Origin: Parathalassolituus penaei
GTDB taxonomy: Bacteria; Pseudomonadota; Gammaproteobacteria; Pseudomonadales; Oceanobacteraceae
Direction of reading: 5' to 3'
NCBI RefSeq assembly: GCF_026626885.1
Contig: NZ_JAPNOA010000025.1
Location: forward strand, 1-64,000
DNA length: 64,000 nucleotides
Shown here: in pieces, positions 45,762 to 54,877 of the stretch
Position numbering within the stretch: position 1 is the first letter of the stretch
Layout: each line of letters opens with the position of its first letter
Translations under genes and position numbers: made by a program
The notes under the pieces: model-generated
Told to the model about the DNA's origin: nothing
Databases searched by the model: none
What the model saw: the letters and a program-made list of their open reading frames with translations, nothing else

Positions 45762-46961
45762 TCAGGGATTTACCCCGCCCTGCAACGCCAGACGATATAG
45801 CTCACACGCCTCTTCGTGGCGACCATCTTCCATCAGCAGACCTGCCAGCTCAGACTGCAATTCCGGCATGGATTTCATACGCAAACCGGTTTGCAGATAG
45901 TTTCGAGCACGCTCACGTTTACCGGCACGCACTGACAGTCGTGCCAGCACCAGCAGCAACACCGGATCATTCGGGCGTGCCGTCAGTTGTTGTTCCGCAA
46001 ACAGCAGCTGTTGGCTGACATCCGGCAATTGCAGGCTGCCGTACAGCAGAATCAGATCATCGTGCCAGACGTTCTTGAGACCATGACGCAGTTCGGCTTC
46101 CGCCAGTTCATCGTCCTGATGCTGGTGCAGCAAACGGCTGTACTGCAGCAGAATGGCCTGACTGTAACGGCAGTGACGCGGCATGGAGTGATAGAGTTTC
46201 TTCAGCGCAGCGGCGGTGTCCTTGCCAAGGCTTGAACGAGCGGCGCGCTCCAGCAATTGCAGATACACCTTTTCTTCCAACTCACGCAAACGATCCTGCG
46301 GCACCTTGCCAGCACGGGTCAGAATCGGCAGCATTTCGTGCAGGGCGACCCAGTCTTGCAGGTCCTGATACAAGCGCACCAGCAGCTTCAGCAAGTAGGT
46401 ATGGCGTGGATAACGATCACGCAGACTGACCAGCACCGCCAGTGCCTGTTCTTTCTGGCCACGGGAAATCAGCAACTGGGCATGGGAAATCCCCACCGCC
46501 AGTTCGGCCCCGCGGGTACTCTTGTTGGCCGCTTTTAACAGCTCGTCGGTGGTATCGTGTTTGCCTTGTTCGTAGGCGGCACGGGCAGCTGCCAGATAGT
46601 TGATCAGCGGCATATCGGTGGCTTCGGCACTGCGGGTCAGCAGGCGTTCGGCCTTGGCCCACTGGCCCTGGGCCAGACACAGAAGACCACGGGTGGTCTG
46701 CTTGCGCGCCATCCCGGTACGACGGGAACGCCGCCACTCGTTAAAGCGCCAGTCAGAACCCAGCATCACCAGACTCAGACGCATCAGCAGATACAACAGG
46801 AACACCATGACGCCCAGCAACAGCACAAAAAACCAGACACTGGTTTCGAGGCTGTAATTACGCCAGCTCAACAGCACGTATCCGGAGTCCTGACCGGCCA
46901 GCGAGCCAATGCCGAGGCCAAGCAGCAGGGTGATAACAAAGAAGAGTAACCAGCGTTTCAT
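45762..46961 (-). CDS. hemY: HemY, membrane TPR protein of the haem cluster
   Basis: The 399-aa protein has two N-terminal membrane helices (LLFFVITLLLGLGIGSL and SVWFFVLLLGVMVFLLYLL) followed by a TPR-like helical repeat region facing the periplasm or cytoplasm (RLLTRSAEATDMPLINYLAAARAAYEQGKH, PVLLLVLARLSVRAGKRERA). This is the gammaproteobacterial HemY of the hemCDXY operon, not the protoporphyrinogen oxidase of the same name. It starts inside the last codons of hemX (4-bp ATGA overlap). Its role in tetrapyrrole synthesis is not settled. Confidence 0.92.
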   Translation of the reverse strand: MKRWLLFFVITLLLGLGIGSLAGQDSGYVLLSWRNYSLETSVWFFVLLLGVMVFLLYLLMRLSLVMLGSDWRFNEWRRSRRTGMARKQTTRGLLCLAQGQWAKAERLLTRSAEATDMPLINYLAAARAAYEQGKHDTTDELLKAANKSTRGAELAVGISHAQLLISRGQKEQALAVLVSLRDRYPRHTYLLKLLVRLYQDLQDWVALHEMLPILTRAGKVPQDRLRELEEKVYLQLLERAARSSLGKDTAAALKKLYHSMPRHCRYSQAILLQYSRLLHQHQDDELAEAELRHGLKNVWHDDLILLYGSLQLPDVSQQLLFAEQQLTARPNDPVLLLVLARLSVRAGKRERARNYLQTGLRMKSMPELQSELAGLLMEDGRHEEACELYRLALQGGVNP

Positions 46962-48091
46962 TGTGCTGTCTCCCCGACCACTCCGCGACGCTGCTGATCG
47001 AGCAGGTGACGCAGGCTGAGCAGAGAGCCGGAGATATCTGGCAGCGTCGGAGCCACTTGCCAGCCAGCCACTTCCTTGAGGCCATTACGTACCGCCGTGC
47101 TGGCGTCGTTTTCACCACTGAGATAATCGTCGAGCCAGTCGTTCACGCGCAGCAGGCTGTGTTCATACAGCTGCTGATCGCCACGCAGGAAGGCCACCTG
47201 TGCCTGTTCCAGCATCAGACGCATGCTTTGCTGAAGCTGCCATGCCTGTTCCTGACTCATCGGGGTATCCATCGGCTGGTCGTTGCGACGAATACGGATC
47301 ACCTGACCAACCCCTTCACGCAGGGCAGTCCAGAGTTGCAGATACCAGGCCGGATTGCTGACACCTGCTTCCGACGGTGGTGCTGGCACCAGTTCAAACT
47401 CATGGCGTGGCAGCCACGGCAGATTGTCCACCGCATCCTGCAAGGCCTGCAGACGCAGTACCACACCAGTACGATCAAGGGACGGTACCTGACGCAGAGC
47501 CATCAGTTCGTTGGCAATGTGCTGACGCACGGAAGACAAGGCCGGGTTATCCAGCTCCACCAGCACCGTATCGGCCGCGTCGAGCATACCAATTGCGCCT
47601 TTGACATCACGCTCCAGCTGCAAACGCTGGCTGGCCAGTCGCAGCAGGTATTCCACTTCCGCCAGCAACCAGTCCTGACGCTCTGCACCCGGCAAACGTT
47701 GCAGGGCTTCGGTGTTATGAGCGAGTTGACGCTGTACCGCGCTCATTTCGCCTTCGAGTTTTTCACTGAAACCGAGGGCGCCCTGAGAGCGTTCATTCAG
47801 ATATTCAAGGCGACGGCCCTGTTCCAGCAGCTGGCCTTCAAGGCTGTTTTGCTGGGTCGTGGCTGTCTGCAAGTCACGAGCAGTCTGCTGCCATTGGGTA
47901 TACAACCAGCCACTGGCACCTGCCAGCAACAACAGGTTGATACCGGCCAATACCCACGGCAGGGCCGCACGGTTGGCAGGACGATCGGCTTGCGGTTCAG
48001 CGGTCTCTTTTTCTTTGCTCGCTGTCGGGGCTGAGGACTCTGCAGCCACCGCAGATTCGTCCTGAACTTCAGGCTTGTCGAGTTCGTTCAC
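46958..48091 (-). CDS. hemX: HemX, membrane protein of the haem cluster
   Basis: The 377-aa product has an acidic, Ala/Glu-rich N-terminal cytoplasmic part, one membrane helix (ALPWVLAGINLLLLAGASGWLY, about residues 44-65), then a coiled coil (TATTQQNSLEGQLLEQGRRLEYL) and a helical domain (WLLAEVEYLLRLASQRLQLERDV). This is the DUF513/HemX layout. It was once described as uroporphyrinogen III methyltransferase, but that activity is doubtful. It lies between hemD and hemY. Confidence 0.92.
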   Translation of the reverse strand: MNELDKPEVQDESAVAAESSAPTASKEKETAEPQADRPANRAALPWVLAGINLLLLAGASGWLYTQWQQTARDLQTATTQQNSLEGQLLEQGRRLEYLNERSQGALGFSEKLEGEMSAVQRQLAHNTEALQRLPGAERQDWLLAEVEYLLRLASQRLQLERDVKGAIGMLDAADTVLVELDNPALSSVRQHIANELMALRQVPSLDRTGVVLRLQALQDAVDNLPWLPRHEFELVPAPPSEAGVSNPAWYLQLWTALREGVGQVIRIRRNDQPMDTPMSQEQAWQLQQSMRLMLEQAQVAFLRGDQQLYEHSLLRVNDWLDDYLSGENDASTAVRNGLKEVAGWQVAPTLPDISGSLLSLRHLLDQQRRGVVGETAQ

Positions 48092-48176
48092 GTCCTTTTC
48101 CTTCTTCAGGTCGCCATTACAGCGCCAGCGTTAAAGCACCGGCGCTGGTCATGCCGGTGAATCGTTGGTTGGCCGC

Positions 48177-48938
48177 TCAGCAGGCCATTTCCCGTACACA
48201 TGCCAGGGTATCGGCATCACCGGCGCTGGCTGGCACCAGCACCACCTCAAAGCCCTGACTGCGTGCCTGTTCTGCCACCCGGGCACTGGGTAACAGCAGC
48301 CCGGCGACACGCTGCGGCAGGTCACTGACCTGCTGCTGCACTATATCCAGTGCCTGACCGCTGCTCAGCAACAGCCATGGTTTTGCTCCGTCGACCGGCG
48401 CTAATGCCTGTTGCCACTGGGCAAAGCTGTAATCACACGGCTGGCGGTGATACAGCTCGGCATAATCAACCCTCGCGCCGCGTTGCCGCAGTTCTTCCGC
48501 GAGGGTTTCACGCCCGCCAACACCGCGCCAGATCAGGATTTTCTGATCCGCGACGGCAGCCAGTTGTGGTAGCGCCAGCAGGCCTTCGCTGTCAAAACGT
48601 TCGGGAGGACAGATGCCATCCAGACCGGCATCACGCAGCGGCGCCAGACTCGCCGGGCCGACCGCCAGCCACTGGATTCCCAGTGGTGGTTGCGGCCAGT
48701 AGTTATCCATCCACTCCAGGCCGAGCCGACTGGAGTTGGCACTGATGGTGATAACAGAGTGATAATAATCGAGATCGAGGAAACAGCGACGGGCTGAGTG
48801 CGCCAGATCTGTGTCTGCATCCGCAATCGGCAGAATGGTCATGAGTGGCATCGGCACCACTTCGTGGCCCAATGCCTGCAGACCGGCGATCAGCCCTTCG
48901 GCCTGATCGGCCGGACGGGTAACAATCAGGCGCGCCAA
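48177..48938 (-). CDS. hemD: Uroporphyrinogen-III synthase
   Basis: The 253-aa enzyme cyclises hydroxymethylbilane with D-ring inversion. HemD is poorly conserved in sequence; here it is supported by LIVTRPADQAEGLIAGLQALGHEV at the start, the ITISANSSRLGLEWMD segment, WLAVGPASLAPLRDAGL and ILIWRGVGGRETLAEELRQRGARVDYAELYHR in the expected order, and by its place 3 bp after hemC. Gene order hemC-hemD-hemX-hemY is that of Pseudomonas. A short hairpin lies between hemD and hemX. Confidence 0.93.
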   Translation of the reverse strand: MARLIVTRPADQAEGLIAGLQALGHEVVPMPLMTILPIADADTDLAHSARRCFLDLDYYHSVITISANSSRLGLEWMDNYWPQPPLGIQWLAVGPASLAPLRDAGLDGICPPERFDSEGLLALPQLAAVADQKILIWRGVGGRETLAEELRQRGARVDYAELYHRQPCDYSFAQWQQALAPVDGAKPWLLLSSGQALDIVQQQVSDLPQRVAGLLLPSARVAEQARSQGFEVVLVPASAGDADTLACVREMAC

Positions 48939-48941
48939 AAC

Positions 48942-49883
48942 TCAGCGCACCTCGTGTCCGTAAACAGCAGCCAGAATTTCACCGGCGCCCTGTTGCAGCA
49001 GATGTTCAGCACCTTCAATACCAATGGCTTCGGCATTGGCCACAGAACCACGCAGTTCAGTGCGCAGCATACGGCTGCCATCCACTGAACCTACCAGACC
49101 ACGCAGCCACAGCTCGTCGCCCTGTTGTTCGGCGTACGCAGCAATTGGCACCTGACAGCCGCCTTGCAAACGACGGTTCAGCGCACGTTCGGCCAGAACA
49201 CAAGCGGTTGTAGTGGCGTCGGACAGTGGTTTGATCAGCGCCTGTACGGCGTCATCACCACAACGCCATTCGATACCCAGAGCACCCTGGCCACCGGCTG
49301 GCAGGGAAACCTCGGATGGAATAAAGGCGGTAATACGATCGTGCATTTCCATCCGCAGCAGACCGGCAGAGGCCAGAATGATGGCATCAAACTCACCGGC
49401 ATCGAGCTTGGACAGACGGGTCTGAACGTTGCCACGCAGACTGCGGATCTGCAGATCCGGACGCAGTTGCTGCAGCTGGCACTGACGACGCAGGCTGGAA
49501 GTTCCTACCACAGCACCTTGTGGCAGCTCATCAATGCTTTTGTACTGGTTGGAAACGAAGGCATCCAGCGGGTTTTCACGCGCGCAGATCACGCCCAGCT
49601 CCAGACCTTCCGGAAATTCCATCGGTACGTCTTTCATGGAGTGCACAGCGATATCGGCATCACCGGCCAGCAGCGCCACTTCGAGTTCTTTTACGAACAG
49701 GCCCTTGCCACCAATCTTGGCCAGCGGGGTGTCGAGGATCTTGTCGCCCTGGGTGGAAAAGGTCACCAGCTCAACCGTCAGACCAGCATGCATGGCTTGC
49801 AGACGGGCCTTGATATGTTCGGCCTGCCAGAGAGCAAGCGGGCTTTTACGAGTGGCAATACGGAGCGTGGTTACGGCTGACAT
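48942..49883 (-). CDS. hemC: Porphobilinogen deaminase (hydroxymethylbilane synthase)
   Basis: The 313-aa enzyme links four porphobilinogens into the linear tetrapyrrole. Signs are [37 protein letters not shown], the [11 protein letters not shown] stretch, [30 protein letters not shown] and [16 protein letters not shown], whose Cys carries the dipyrromethane cofactor. It is the first haem gene downstream of the AlgR-like regulator, as in Pseudomonas. Confidence 0.97.
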   Translation of the reverse strand: MSAVTTLRIATRKSPLALWQAEHIKARLQAMHAGLTVELVTFSTQGDKILDTPLAKIGGKGLFVKELEVALLAGDADIAVHSMKDVPMEFPEGLELGVICARENPLDAFVSNQYKSIDELPQGAVVGTSSLRRQCQLQQLRPDLQIRSLRGNVQTRLSKLDAGEFDAIILASAGLLRMEMHDRITAFIPSEVSLPAGGQGALGIEWRCGDDAVQALIKPLSDATTTACVLAERALNRRLQGGCQVPIAAYAEQQGDELWLRGLVGSVDGSRMLRTELRGSVANAEAIGIEGAEHLLQQGAGEILAAVYGHEVR

Positions 49884-49979
49884 GACATTCCCTACACAGG
49901 TCAGGCAGCGGCCTGACGGATGGATTCAGACAAATGTTCAGCCATCATACCAGCGGGGGCGGTATGGGGGTAATGATCC

Positions 49980-50035
49980 GGATGGCTATATCCGCCATCC
50001 AACCGGCGCATTTGCGTCCGGGCCAATGGCCCGGA
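49980..50035 (-). other. Two perfect hairpins between the regulator gene and hemC
   Basis: GGATGGC/GCCATCC (49980-50000, seven-base loop) and TCCGGGCC/GGCCCGGA (50017-50035, AAT loop) lie in the 161-bp gap upstream of hemC. There is no T-run on the minus strand. They may attenuate readthrough from the regulator gene or form an mRNA processing site. Confidence 0.55.
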
Positions 50036-50044
50036 ATGCAGGAC

Positions 50045-50788
50045 TTACAGGCTTTTCATGACCTTGCGGACATCCGCCAGGTGGCGACGGCTGACACTGA
50101 TGCCATCGTCGAGACCACGCAGGAACACCTTGTGGCCACCACCGTTCTGGGCATCCAGACGCACAATACGCTGACGGGATACCAGCGCACTGCGGTGCAC
50201 ACGCACAAACTGCGGACCAAACTCGTCTTCCAGCTGGCGCAGGGAGTCATCAATCAGGGTTTCACCACGACTGTGGACCACGTTGACGTATTTCTGGTCG
50301 GCTACAAAGTAGAACACTTCCTCGACCGGAATCAGCACCAGCCCCTGGTGGGTACGAGCACTGAGATGGGTACGGGCAGCGGCGCCATCGGCGGCGGTCA
50401 CCACATCCAGATTCTCAAGCTCGGGCAGACGCTGGGAAGCACGCCCCAGAGCCCGCGCCAGATCTTCACGACGTACCGGCTTCAGCAGGTAATCAATGGC
50501 GTTTACCCCGAAAGCCTCCAGTGCATGTTCGTCGTAAGCGGTGCAGAAAATCACCAGTGGTGGGTTGGGCAGCTCCTGGATTCTGGCTGCCGTCGCCAGA
50601 CCATCAAGGCCAGGCATCTGGATATCCAGCAGCACCACATCGGCTTCATGATGCTGGAGCCAATCGAGGGCAGACTGACCGTCCCCCTGCTCTCCTGCCA
50701 GGCGAAAATCCTGGTGTTCGTCCAGCATACGTTTCAGACGCTCACGCGCCAGCGGTTCATCATCAACCAGCAACAACCGGTAACTCAT
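50045..50788 (-). CDS. algR: LytTR-type response regulator (AlgR-like)
   Basis: The 247-aa protein has a receiver domain (LLLVDDEPLARERLKRML, phospho-acceptor Asp55 in VVLLDIQMPG, the CTAYDEHALEAF switch region and a YLLKPVRRED Lys) and a C-terminal LytTR DNA-binding domain (LVLIPVEEVFYFVADQKYVNVV, FVRVHRSALVSRQRIVRL). In Pseudomonas AlgR controls alginate, twitching and virulence. Gene position between argH/kinase and hemC is the same as for algR. The symbol is by synteny and homology. ATG 50788 overlaps the kinase end by four bases. Confidence 0.88.
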   Translation of the reverse strand: MSYRLLLVDDEPLARERLKRMLDEHQDFRLAGEQGDGQSALDWLQHHEADVVLLDIQMPGLDGLATAARIQELPNPPLVIFCTAYDEHALEAFGVNAIDYLLKPVRREDLARALGRASQRLPELENLDVVTAADGAAARTHLSARTHQGLVLIPVEEVFYFVADQKYVNVVHSRGETLIDDSLRQLEDEFGPQFVRVHRSALVSRQRIVRLDAQNGGGHKVFLRGLDDGISVSRRHLADVRKVMKSL

Positions 50789-51834
50789 GTGCGTTCCCCT
50801 CCTGTGGAATCCGGAAGCATGAGCTGGGCCTGATAACGATCAGGCTGCTCGGTTACATCCAGACGCGCTGTCTCACCAAATAATGCTCCCAGGCGAGCGC
50901 GAATGTTGACCTGGGCAACTCCATTTCCTTTCCCGCCGGCACCGGCCTGACGGGCATTACTGACTGACAAAATCCAATAGCGACCACGACGCTCCAGACT
51001 GACCTGTATATCACCGCCTTGTGGCAATGGCTGGATACCGTGATAAACGGCATTTTCCAGCAAGGGCTGTAACAACAGCGCTGGCACCTGCAAATCCGGC
51101 AATTGCTCTGGCAAATGCCAATGCACCTGCATACGATCCCCGAGACGAATCTGTTCAATACCCAGATAACGACGTCCCAGTTCAATCTCAGCGGCCAGAC
51201 TGGCTGGCTGATGCTCTGCTTTTAATACCACCCGAAACAGCTGGGCGAGATCAAGCAGAATGGTTTCGGCCTTGTCCGGATCAATCGGAATCAGGGCCGC
51301 CACCGTATTCAGCGTATTAAAGAAAAAATGTGGACGGATATTGGCTTGTAACGCCGACAGCCGTGACCGCAACTCCGCCTGTGACTGCAAACGCCACTGG
51401 CTCTGTACATAAAAATAACGCAACGCCAGGGCTGTAATCAGCGCACTGACCAGCGCATTACGCCCGAGCCAGTACCAGTCGGGAAGAAAAAAACCTCCCG
51501 CGGCAAAATAGTCAGCCAAAACTCCAACCACCAGGTTCACCAGCTGCACCAGCAGCATCGCCGCACCAACCGAATGCAGCAGTGGCCATTGAGATAATGG
51601 CCGCCGTAACCGGCACAAAAGTGCGACCGATACCAATGCCACCCACTGTACAAACAGGGACACCAGACCAAAGCGCTGCCAGGAAAAATGCGCAAGCCCC
51701 GACTCCATAAGAGTCAGCGTGACCACAAGACCCTCGCTCACAATTAACAAATAGACTACCGCGAGCGGGTTACAAAGATCCGGCAGGAAGAATCCTTCCG
51801 GGACTCCCGCGTCCTGCGGCTTGCGAACATTCAT
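50785..51834 (-). CDS. LytS-type sensor histidine kinase (AlgZ/FimS-like)
   Basis: The 349-aa product has an N-terminal membrane part of four or more hydrophobic segments (VVYLLIVSEGLVVTLTL, WVALVSVALLCRL, AAMLLVQLVNLVVGVLA, ALVSALITALAL), then the His_kinase domain with LQANIRPHFFFNTLNTVAAL (His169), an atypical ATPase with N-box LENAVYHGIQPLPQGG and GKGNGVAQVNIRARL. It is the partner of the adjacent LytTR regulator; a four-base overlap couples translation. The Pseudomonas homologue is AlgZ/FimS. The sensed signal is unknown. Confidence 0.88.
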   Translation of the reverse strand: MNVRKPQDAGVPEGFFLPDLCNPLAVVYLLIVSEGLVVTLTLMESGLAHFSWQRFGLVSLFVQWVALVSVALLCRLRRPLSQWPLLHSVGAAMLLVQLVNLVVGVLADYFAAGGFFLPDWYWLGRNALVSALITALALRYFYVQSQWRLQSQAELRSRLSALQANIRPHFFFNTLNTVAALIPIDPDKAETILLDLAQLFRVVLKAEHQPASLAAEIELGRRYLGIEQIRLGDRMQVHWHLPEQLPDLQVPALLLQPLLENAVYHGIQPLPQGGDIQVSLERRGRYWILSVSNARQAGAGGKGNGVAQVNIRARLGALFGETARLDVTEQPDRYQAQLMLPDSTGGERT

Positions 51835-51881
51835 GCTGCTGCGCTTCCGTAATTGTAACAGTGTGTATCCTAGGTGGTGAA

Positions 51882-51895
51882 TTGCTGATCAGCAA
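51882..51895. promoter_or_regulatory. Perfect 14-bp palindrome in the argH/kinase divergent region
   Basis: TTGCTGATCAGCAA is a full inverted repeat lying 48 bp upstream of the kinase start and about 48 bp before the TATAAT of argH. It may be an operator for autoregulation; no protein can be assigned. Confidence 0.4.
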
Positions 51896-51942
51896 GTGTC
51901 TGATTAGCATTCCTGCACAAAGACAGCAGAAGACCATGCCGT

Positions 51943-51948
51943 TATAAT
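51943..51948 (+). promoter_or_regulatory. -10 element of argH
   Basis: A perfect TATAAT lies 55 bp upstream of the argH start codon. No good -35 hexamer is present at 16-18 bp, so an activator may be involved. Confidence 0.5.
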
Positions 51949-52002
51949 TCGCCACCCGAATTCGGCTCTTTCTGCCAGACTTTTTGATCCCGGAGCAATC
52001 TC

Positions 52003-53403
52003 ATGACCGATCAATCCACCAACGCCTCCTGGGGCGGACGTTTTTCCGAACCAACTGACGCCTTTGTTGCGCGTTACACCGCCTCAGTGGATTTCGACCA
52101 GCGTATGTACCGTCAGGACATCCAGGGTTCTATCGCCCACGCCCGCATGCTGGCCAAGGTCGGAGTTCTGACCGCACAGGAGCGTGATGACATCATCCGT
52201 GGTCTGGAAGAAGTACGTATCGAGATTGAACGGGGTGAGTTCCAGTGGTCCGTTGCACTGGAAGACGTTCACATGAACATCGAATCGGCCCTGACCCGCA
52301 AAATCGGCATCACTGGTAAAAAACTGCATACCGGCCGTTCCCGTAACGACCAGGTGGCCACCGATATCCGTCTGTACCTGCGTGACGAGTGTGATGTGAT
52401 TGCGGCCGAGCTGACCCGTCTGCAACAGGGTCTGGTGGAACTGGCTGAAAAAGAAGCCGACACCATCATGCCGGGGTTCACCCACCTGCAAACCGCCCAG
52501 CCAGTGACCTTTGGTCACCACCTGCTGGCCTGGAATGCCATGCTGGAACGTGACTACAGCCGTCTGGTCGACTGCCGCAAGCGTATCAACCAGCTGCCGC
52601 TGGGAGCTGCCGCACTGGCCGGTACCACTTACCCGATCGACCGTTTCTACACCGCTGAGCTGCTGGGCTTTGACGCCCCTACCGAAAACAGCCTCGACTC
52701 GGTTTCCGATCGTGACTTCGCCATCGAATTTACCAGCGTTGCATCCCTGATCATGATGCACCTGTCACGCTTCTCTGAAGAGCTGGTGCTATGGGCTTCG
52801 GCCCAGTTCCGCTTTGTTGACCTCCCTGACCGCTTCTGCACCGGTTCTTCCATCATGCCGCAGAAGAAAAACCCGGACGTTCCGGAACTGGTACGTGGCA
52901 AGACTGGCCGTGTCTATGGCCATCTGATGGCACTGCTGACCCTGATGAAGTCCCAGCCACTGGCGTACAACAAGGACAACCAGGAAGACAAGGAACCGCT
53001 GTTTGACACCGTCGACACCATCCGTGACAGTCTGCGTGCTTTCGCTGACATGGTGCCACACCTGATGGCTCGCAAGGCCGATATGCGTGAAGCCGCCAAA
53101 CGTGGTTTCTCCACCGCGACCGACCTTGCCGACTATCTGGTTCGTAAGGGCATTGCTTTCCGTGATGCGCACGAAATCGTTGGCAAATCCGTTGCTTACG
53201 GTGTACAGACCAGCAAGGATCTGAGTGAAATGACACTGGCCGAACTGCAACAGTTCTCTGACCAGATCGAAAACGATGTGTTTGAAGTACTGACGCTGGA
53301 AGGTTCTGTAGCTGCCCGTAACCACATTGGTGGCACCGCACCAGACCAGGTGCGCGCTGCAGCCGGTCGCGCCCGTGCCGCTCTGGAAGCACGTCCGCAG
53401 TAA
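52003..53403 (+). CDS. argH: Argininosuccinate lyase
   Basis: The 466-aa enzyme cleaves argininosuccinate to arginine and fumarate, the last step of arginine synthesis. It has [20 protein letters not shown], the [12 protein letters not shown] loop, [20 protein letters not shown] and the signature [12 protein letters not shown] with catalytic Ser282/Ser283. ATG 52003 follows CCGGAG. Strongly biased codon use suggests high expression. It stands divergent from the kinase-regulator pair, as in Pseudomonas. Confidence 0.97.
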   Translation: MTDQSTNASWGGRFSEPTDAFVARYTASVDFDQRMYRQDIQGSIAHARMLAKVGVLTAQERDDIIRGLEEVRIEIERGEFQWSVALEDVHMNIESALTRKIGITGKKLHTGRSRNDQVATDIRLYLRDECDVIAAELTRLQQGLVELAEKEADTIMPGFTHLQTAQPVTFGHHLLAWNAMLERDYSRLVDCRKRINQLPLGAAALAGTTYPIDRFYTAELLGFDAPTENSLDSVSDRDFAIEFTSVASLIMMHLSRFSEELVLWASAQFRFVDLPDRFCTGSSIMPQKKNPDVPELVRGKTGRVYGHLMALLTLMKSQPLAYNKDNQEDKEPLFDTVDTIRDSLRAFADMVPHLMARKADMREAAKRGFSTATDLADYLVRKGIAFRDAHEIVGKSVAYGVQTSKDLSEMTLAELQQFSDQIENDVFEVLTLEGSVAARNHIGGTAPDQVRAAAGRARAALEARPQ

Positions 53404-53423
53404 TCGCACGACAATGGCACTAA

Positions 53424-53441
53424 GGCAGGCGTCAGCCTGCC
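53424..53441. terminator. Hairpin between argH and the convergent membrane gene
   Basis: GGCAGGC and GCCTGCC (53424-53430, 53435-53441) pair around a GTCA loop. No clear T-run follows, so it may be a weak bidirectional terminator. Confidence 0.4.
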
Positions 53442-53459
53442 ACAACGGTCGTTGCAAGT

Positions 53460-53738
53460 TTACTGCGACGACCGCACCTTCTTGCCAAACCAGCTTTGTG
53501 GGCTCACCACCTGCACAAAACGAAACACCAGAATCGCGTGCATCAAACCAATCAGACCACCGCTGACCATATCTCCCGACGCCATCATTTCCCATACCAA
53601 TGCTGGTAACACCAGAATCGGAAACCAGGCAATAAAGCGGTAGAAGAAGTTTTCAAAGCTGGTAATCGCCTTGTTTTCAGGCTTGGCCACCACCACTGCT
53701 TCACCGGCACCCGTACTGTTCTTTTTATTCTGTTTCAC
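53460..53738 (-). CDS. Small two-helix membrane protein, unknown family
   Basis: The 92-aa product has a charged, Lys/Asn-rich N-terminus, two hydrophobic segments (FFYRFIAWFPILVLPALVWEMMA and GGLIGLMHAILVFRFVQVV) and a short basic tail. The start ATG 53738 is preceded by GAGAGGCT. I do not recognise the family. It is convergent with argH and divergent from the binding-protein lipoprotein gene. Confidence 0.7.
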   Translation of the reverse strand: MKQNKKNSTGAGEAVVVAKPENKAITSFENFFYRFIAWFPILVLPALVWEMMASGDMVSGGLIGLMHAILVFRFVQVVSPQSWFGKKVRSSQ

Positions 53739-53923
53739 ATGAGCCTCTCTTGTGCGGATTCAGAGTCCGTATGTTCAGATAGCTGAACACAACTGGCTCA
53801 CCACTACCACCCGCCCTTGGTCGAATCCGTCAGACAGCTTCAGACATCCCCCATCTGAATCAGTGTTGGATTTGCCGGGCAATGTTAGAATCCAAATGTC
53901 GAAAGAAACCCGGAGCAGTCAGT

Positions 53924-54877
53924 GTGTTACTGCGTTTATTGTTAATTTTCAACGTAGTAAGCCTGCTGTCCGGATGCCTCTCCGAGCCTCCCACGCTGCT
54001 GCGAATCGGCACCAATATCTGGCCAGGTTACGAACCTTTTTATCTGGCCCGTGAATACCAGTGGTTTCAAAGTGAGCAGATTCGTCTGGTCGAGTTTGGC
54101 AGTGCCGTCGATGTAATGGACGCCCTGCGTCAGGGCCGTCTCGAAGGGGGTGGCCTCACCCTTGATGAAGCCCTGATGTTAACGGCCGAAGGTATCGACC
54201 TTACTGTAGTGCTGGTCTGCGACCAGTCCGAAGGTGCTGATGTGGTCATGGCCAAACCCGAGATCCAGCAGCTGAAAGACCTGCAGGGCAAACGCATTGC
54301 CGCTGAAACCAGCGCTGTAGGGGCACTGATGCTGGAATCCACCCTGCAAGCGGCGGGTATGACCATGGACGACATCCAGTTGGTCAGTCTTGAACCACGC
54401 GAACAGCTACAAGCGTTTGAACACAACCAGCTGGATGCGGCAGTTACCTTTGAACCCTACAAAAGCCGGCTGGCGCGTATGGGTGCCCACGTCCTGTTCT
54501 CCAGCAAGGAACTGCCAGGCCAGATTCTCGATGTTCTGGTAGTGCGTACCGATGCACTGGAACGTCATCAGCAAGCCCTGCGATACCTGATCGGCGCCTA
54601 CTTCCAGGCTCGTGAGGAAATCTTGCAAGCGAACAATAATGTCCTCGATATCCTCAACCGTCGTCTGCACCTCACCAGACCGGAGCTGCTCAATGCCTAT
54701 GACGGGCTGATATTGCCCACTCTGGAAGAAAACCGTTCCTGGCTTGATACCCCTCCAGGTCGCTTGCATGGCCGCGCCGTTGCCCTCGCCGACCTGATGT
54801 ACCGCCAGGGGCTGGCATCCAGCCCTGATGCCAATATTCGAACCACAGCCGAGCTGTTACCGGTGCCGCGTTCATGA
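53924..54877 (+). CDS. NrtA/SsuA-like solute-binding lipoprotein
   Basis: The 317-aa protein begins at GTG 53924 (GGAGCAG upstream) and has a short signal with lipobox VSLLSGC (Cys18). The fold is that of the ABC binding proteins for nitrate, sulfonates or thiamine precursors (LRIGTNIWPGYEPFYLARE, DVMDALRQGRLEGGGLTLDEAL, DLQGKRIAAETSAVGALMLE, DAAVTFEPYKSRLARMGAHVLFSS). No ABC permease or ATPase is adjacent; instead its stop overlaps the start of a GGDEF-EAL gene by four bases. A ligand-sensing role for the membrane c-di-GMP protein is likely, but inferred. Confidence 0.88.
   Translation: MLLRLLLIFNVVSLLSGCLSEPPTLLRIGTNIWPGYEPFYLAREYQWFQSEQIRLVEFGSAVDVMDALRQGRLEGGGLTLDEALMLTAEGIDLTVVLVCDQSEGADVVMAKPEIQQLKDLQGKRIAAETSAVGALMLESTLQAAGMTMDDIQLVSLEPREQLQAFEHNQLDAAVTFEPYKSRLARMGAHVLFSSKELPGQILDVLVVRTDALERHQQALRYLIGAYFQAREEILQANNNVLDILNRRLHLTRPELLNAYDGLILPTLEENRSWLDTPPGRLHGRAVALADLMYRQGLASSPDANIRTTAELLPVPRS

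Noticed and set aside
45638-46018. Protein with PDARRQT repeats from the heptamer array
   Set aside because: It is only a translation of the 7-bp repeat running into antisense of hemY.
49884-50044. tRNA or riboswitch in the regulator-hemC gap
   Set aside because: Two simple hairpins only; no cloverleaf, CCA or T-loop motif and no known riboswitch core.
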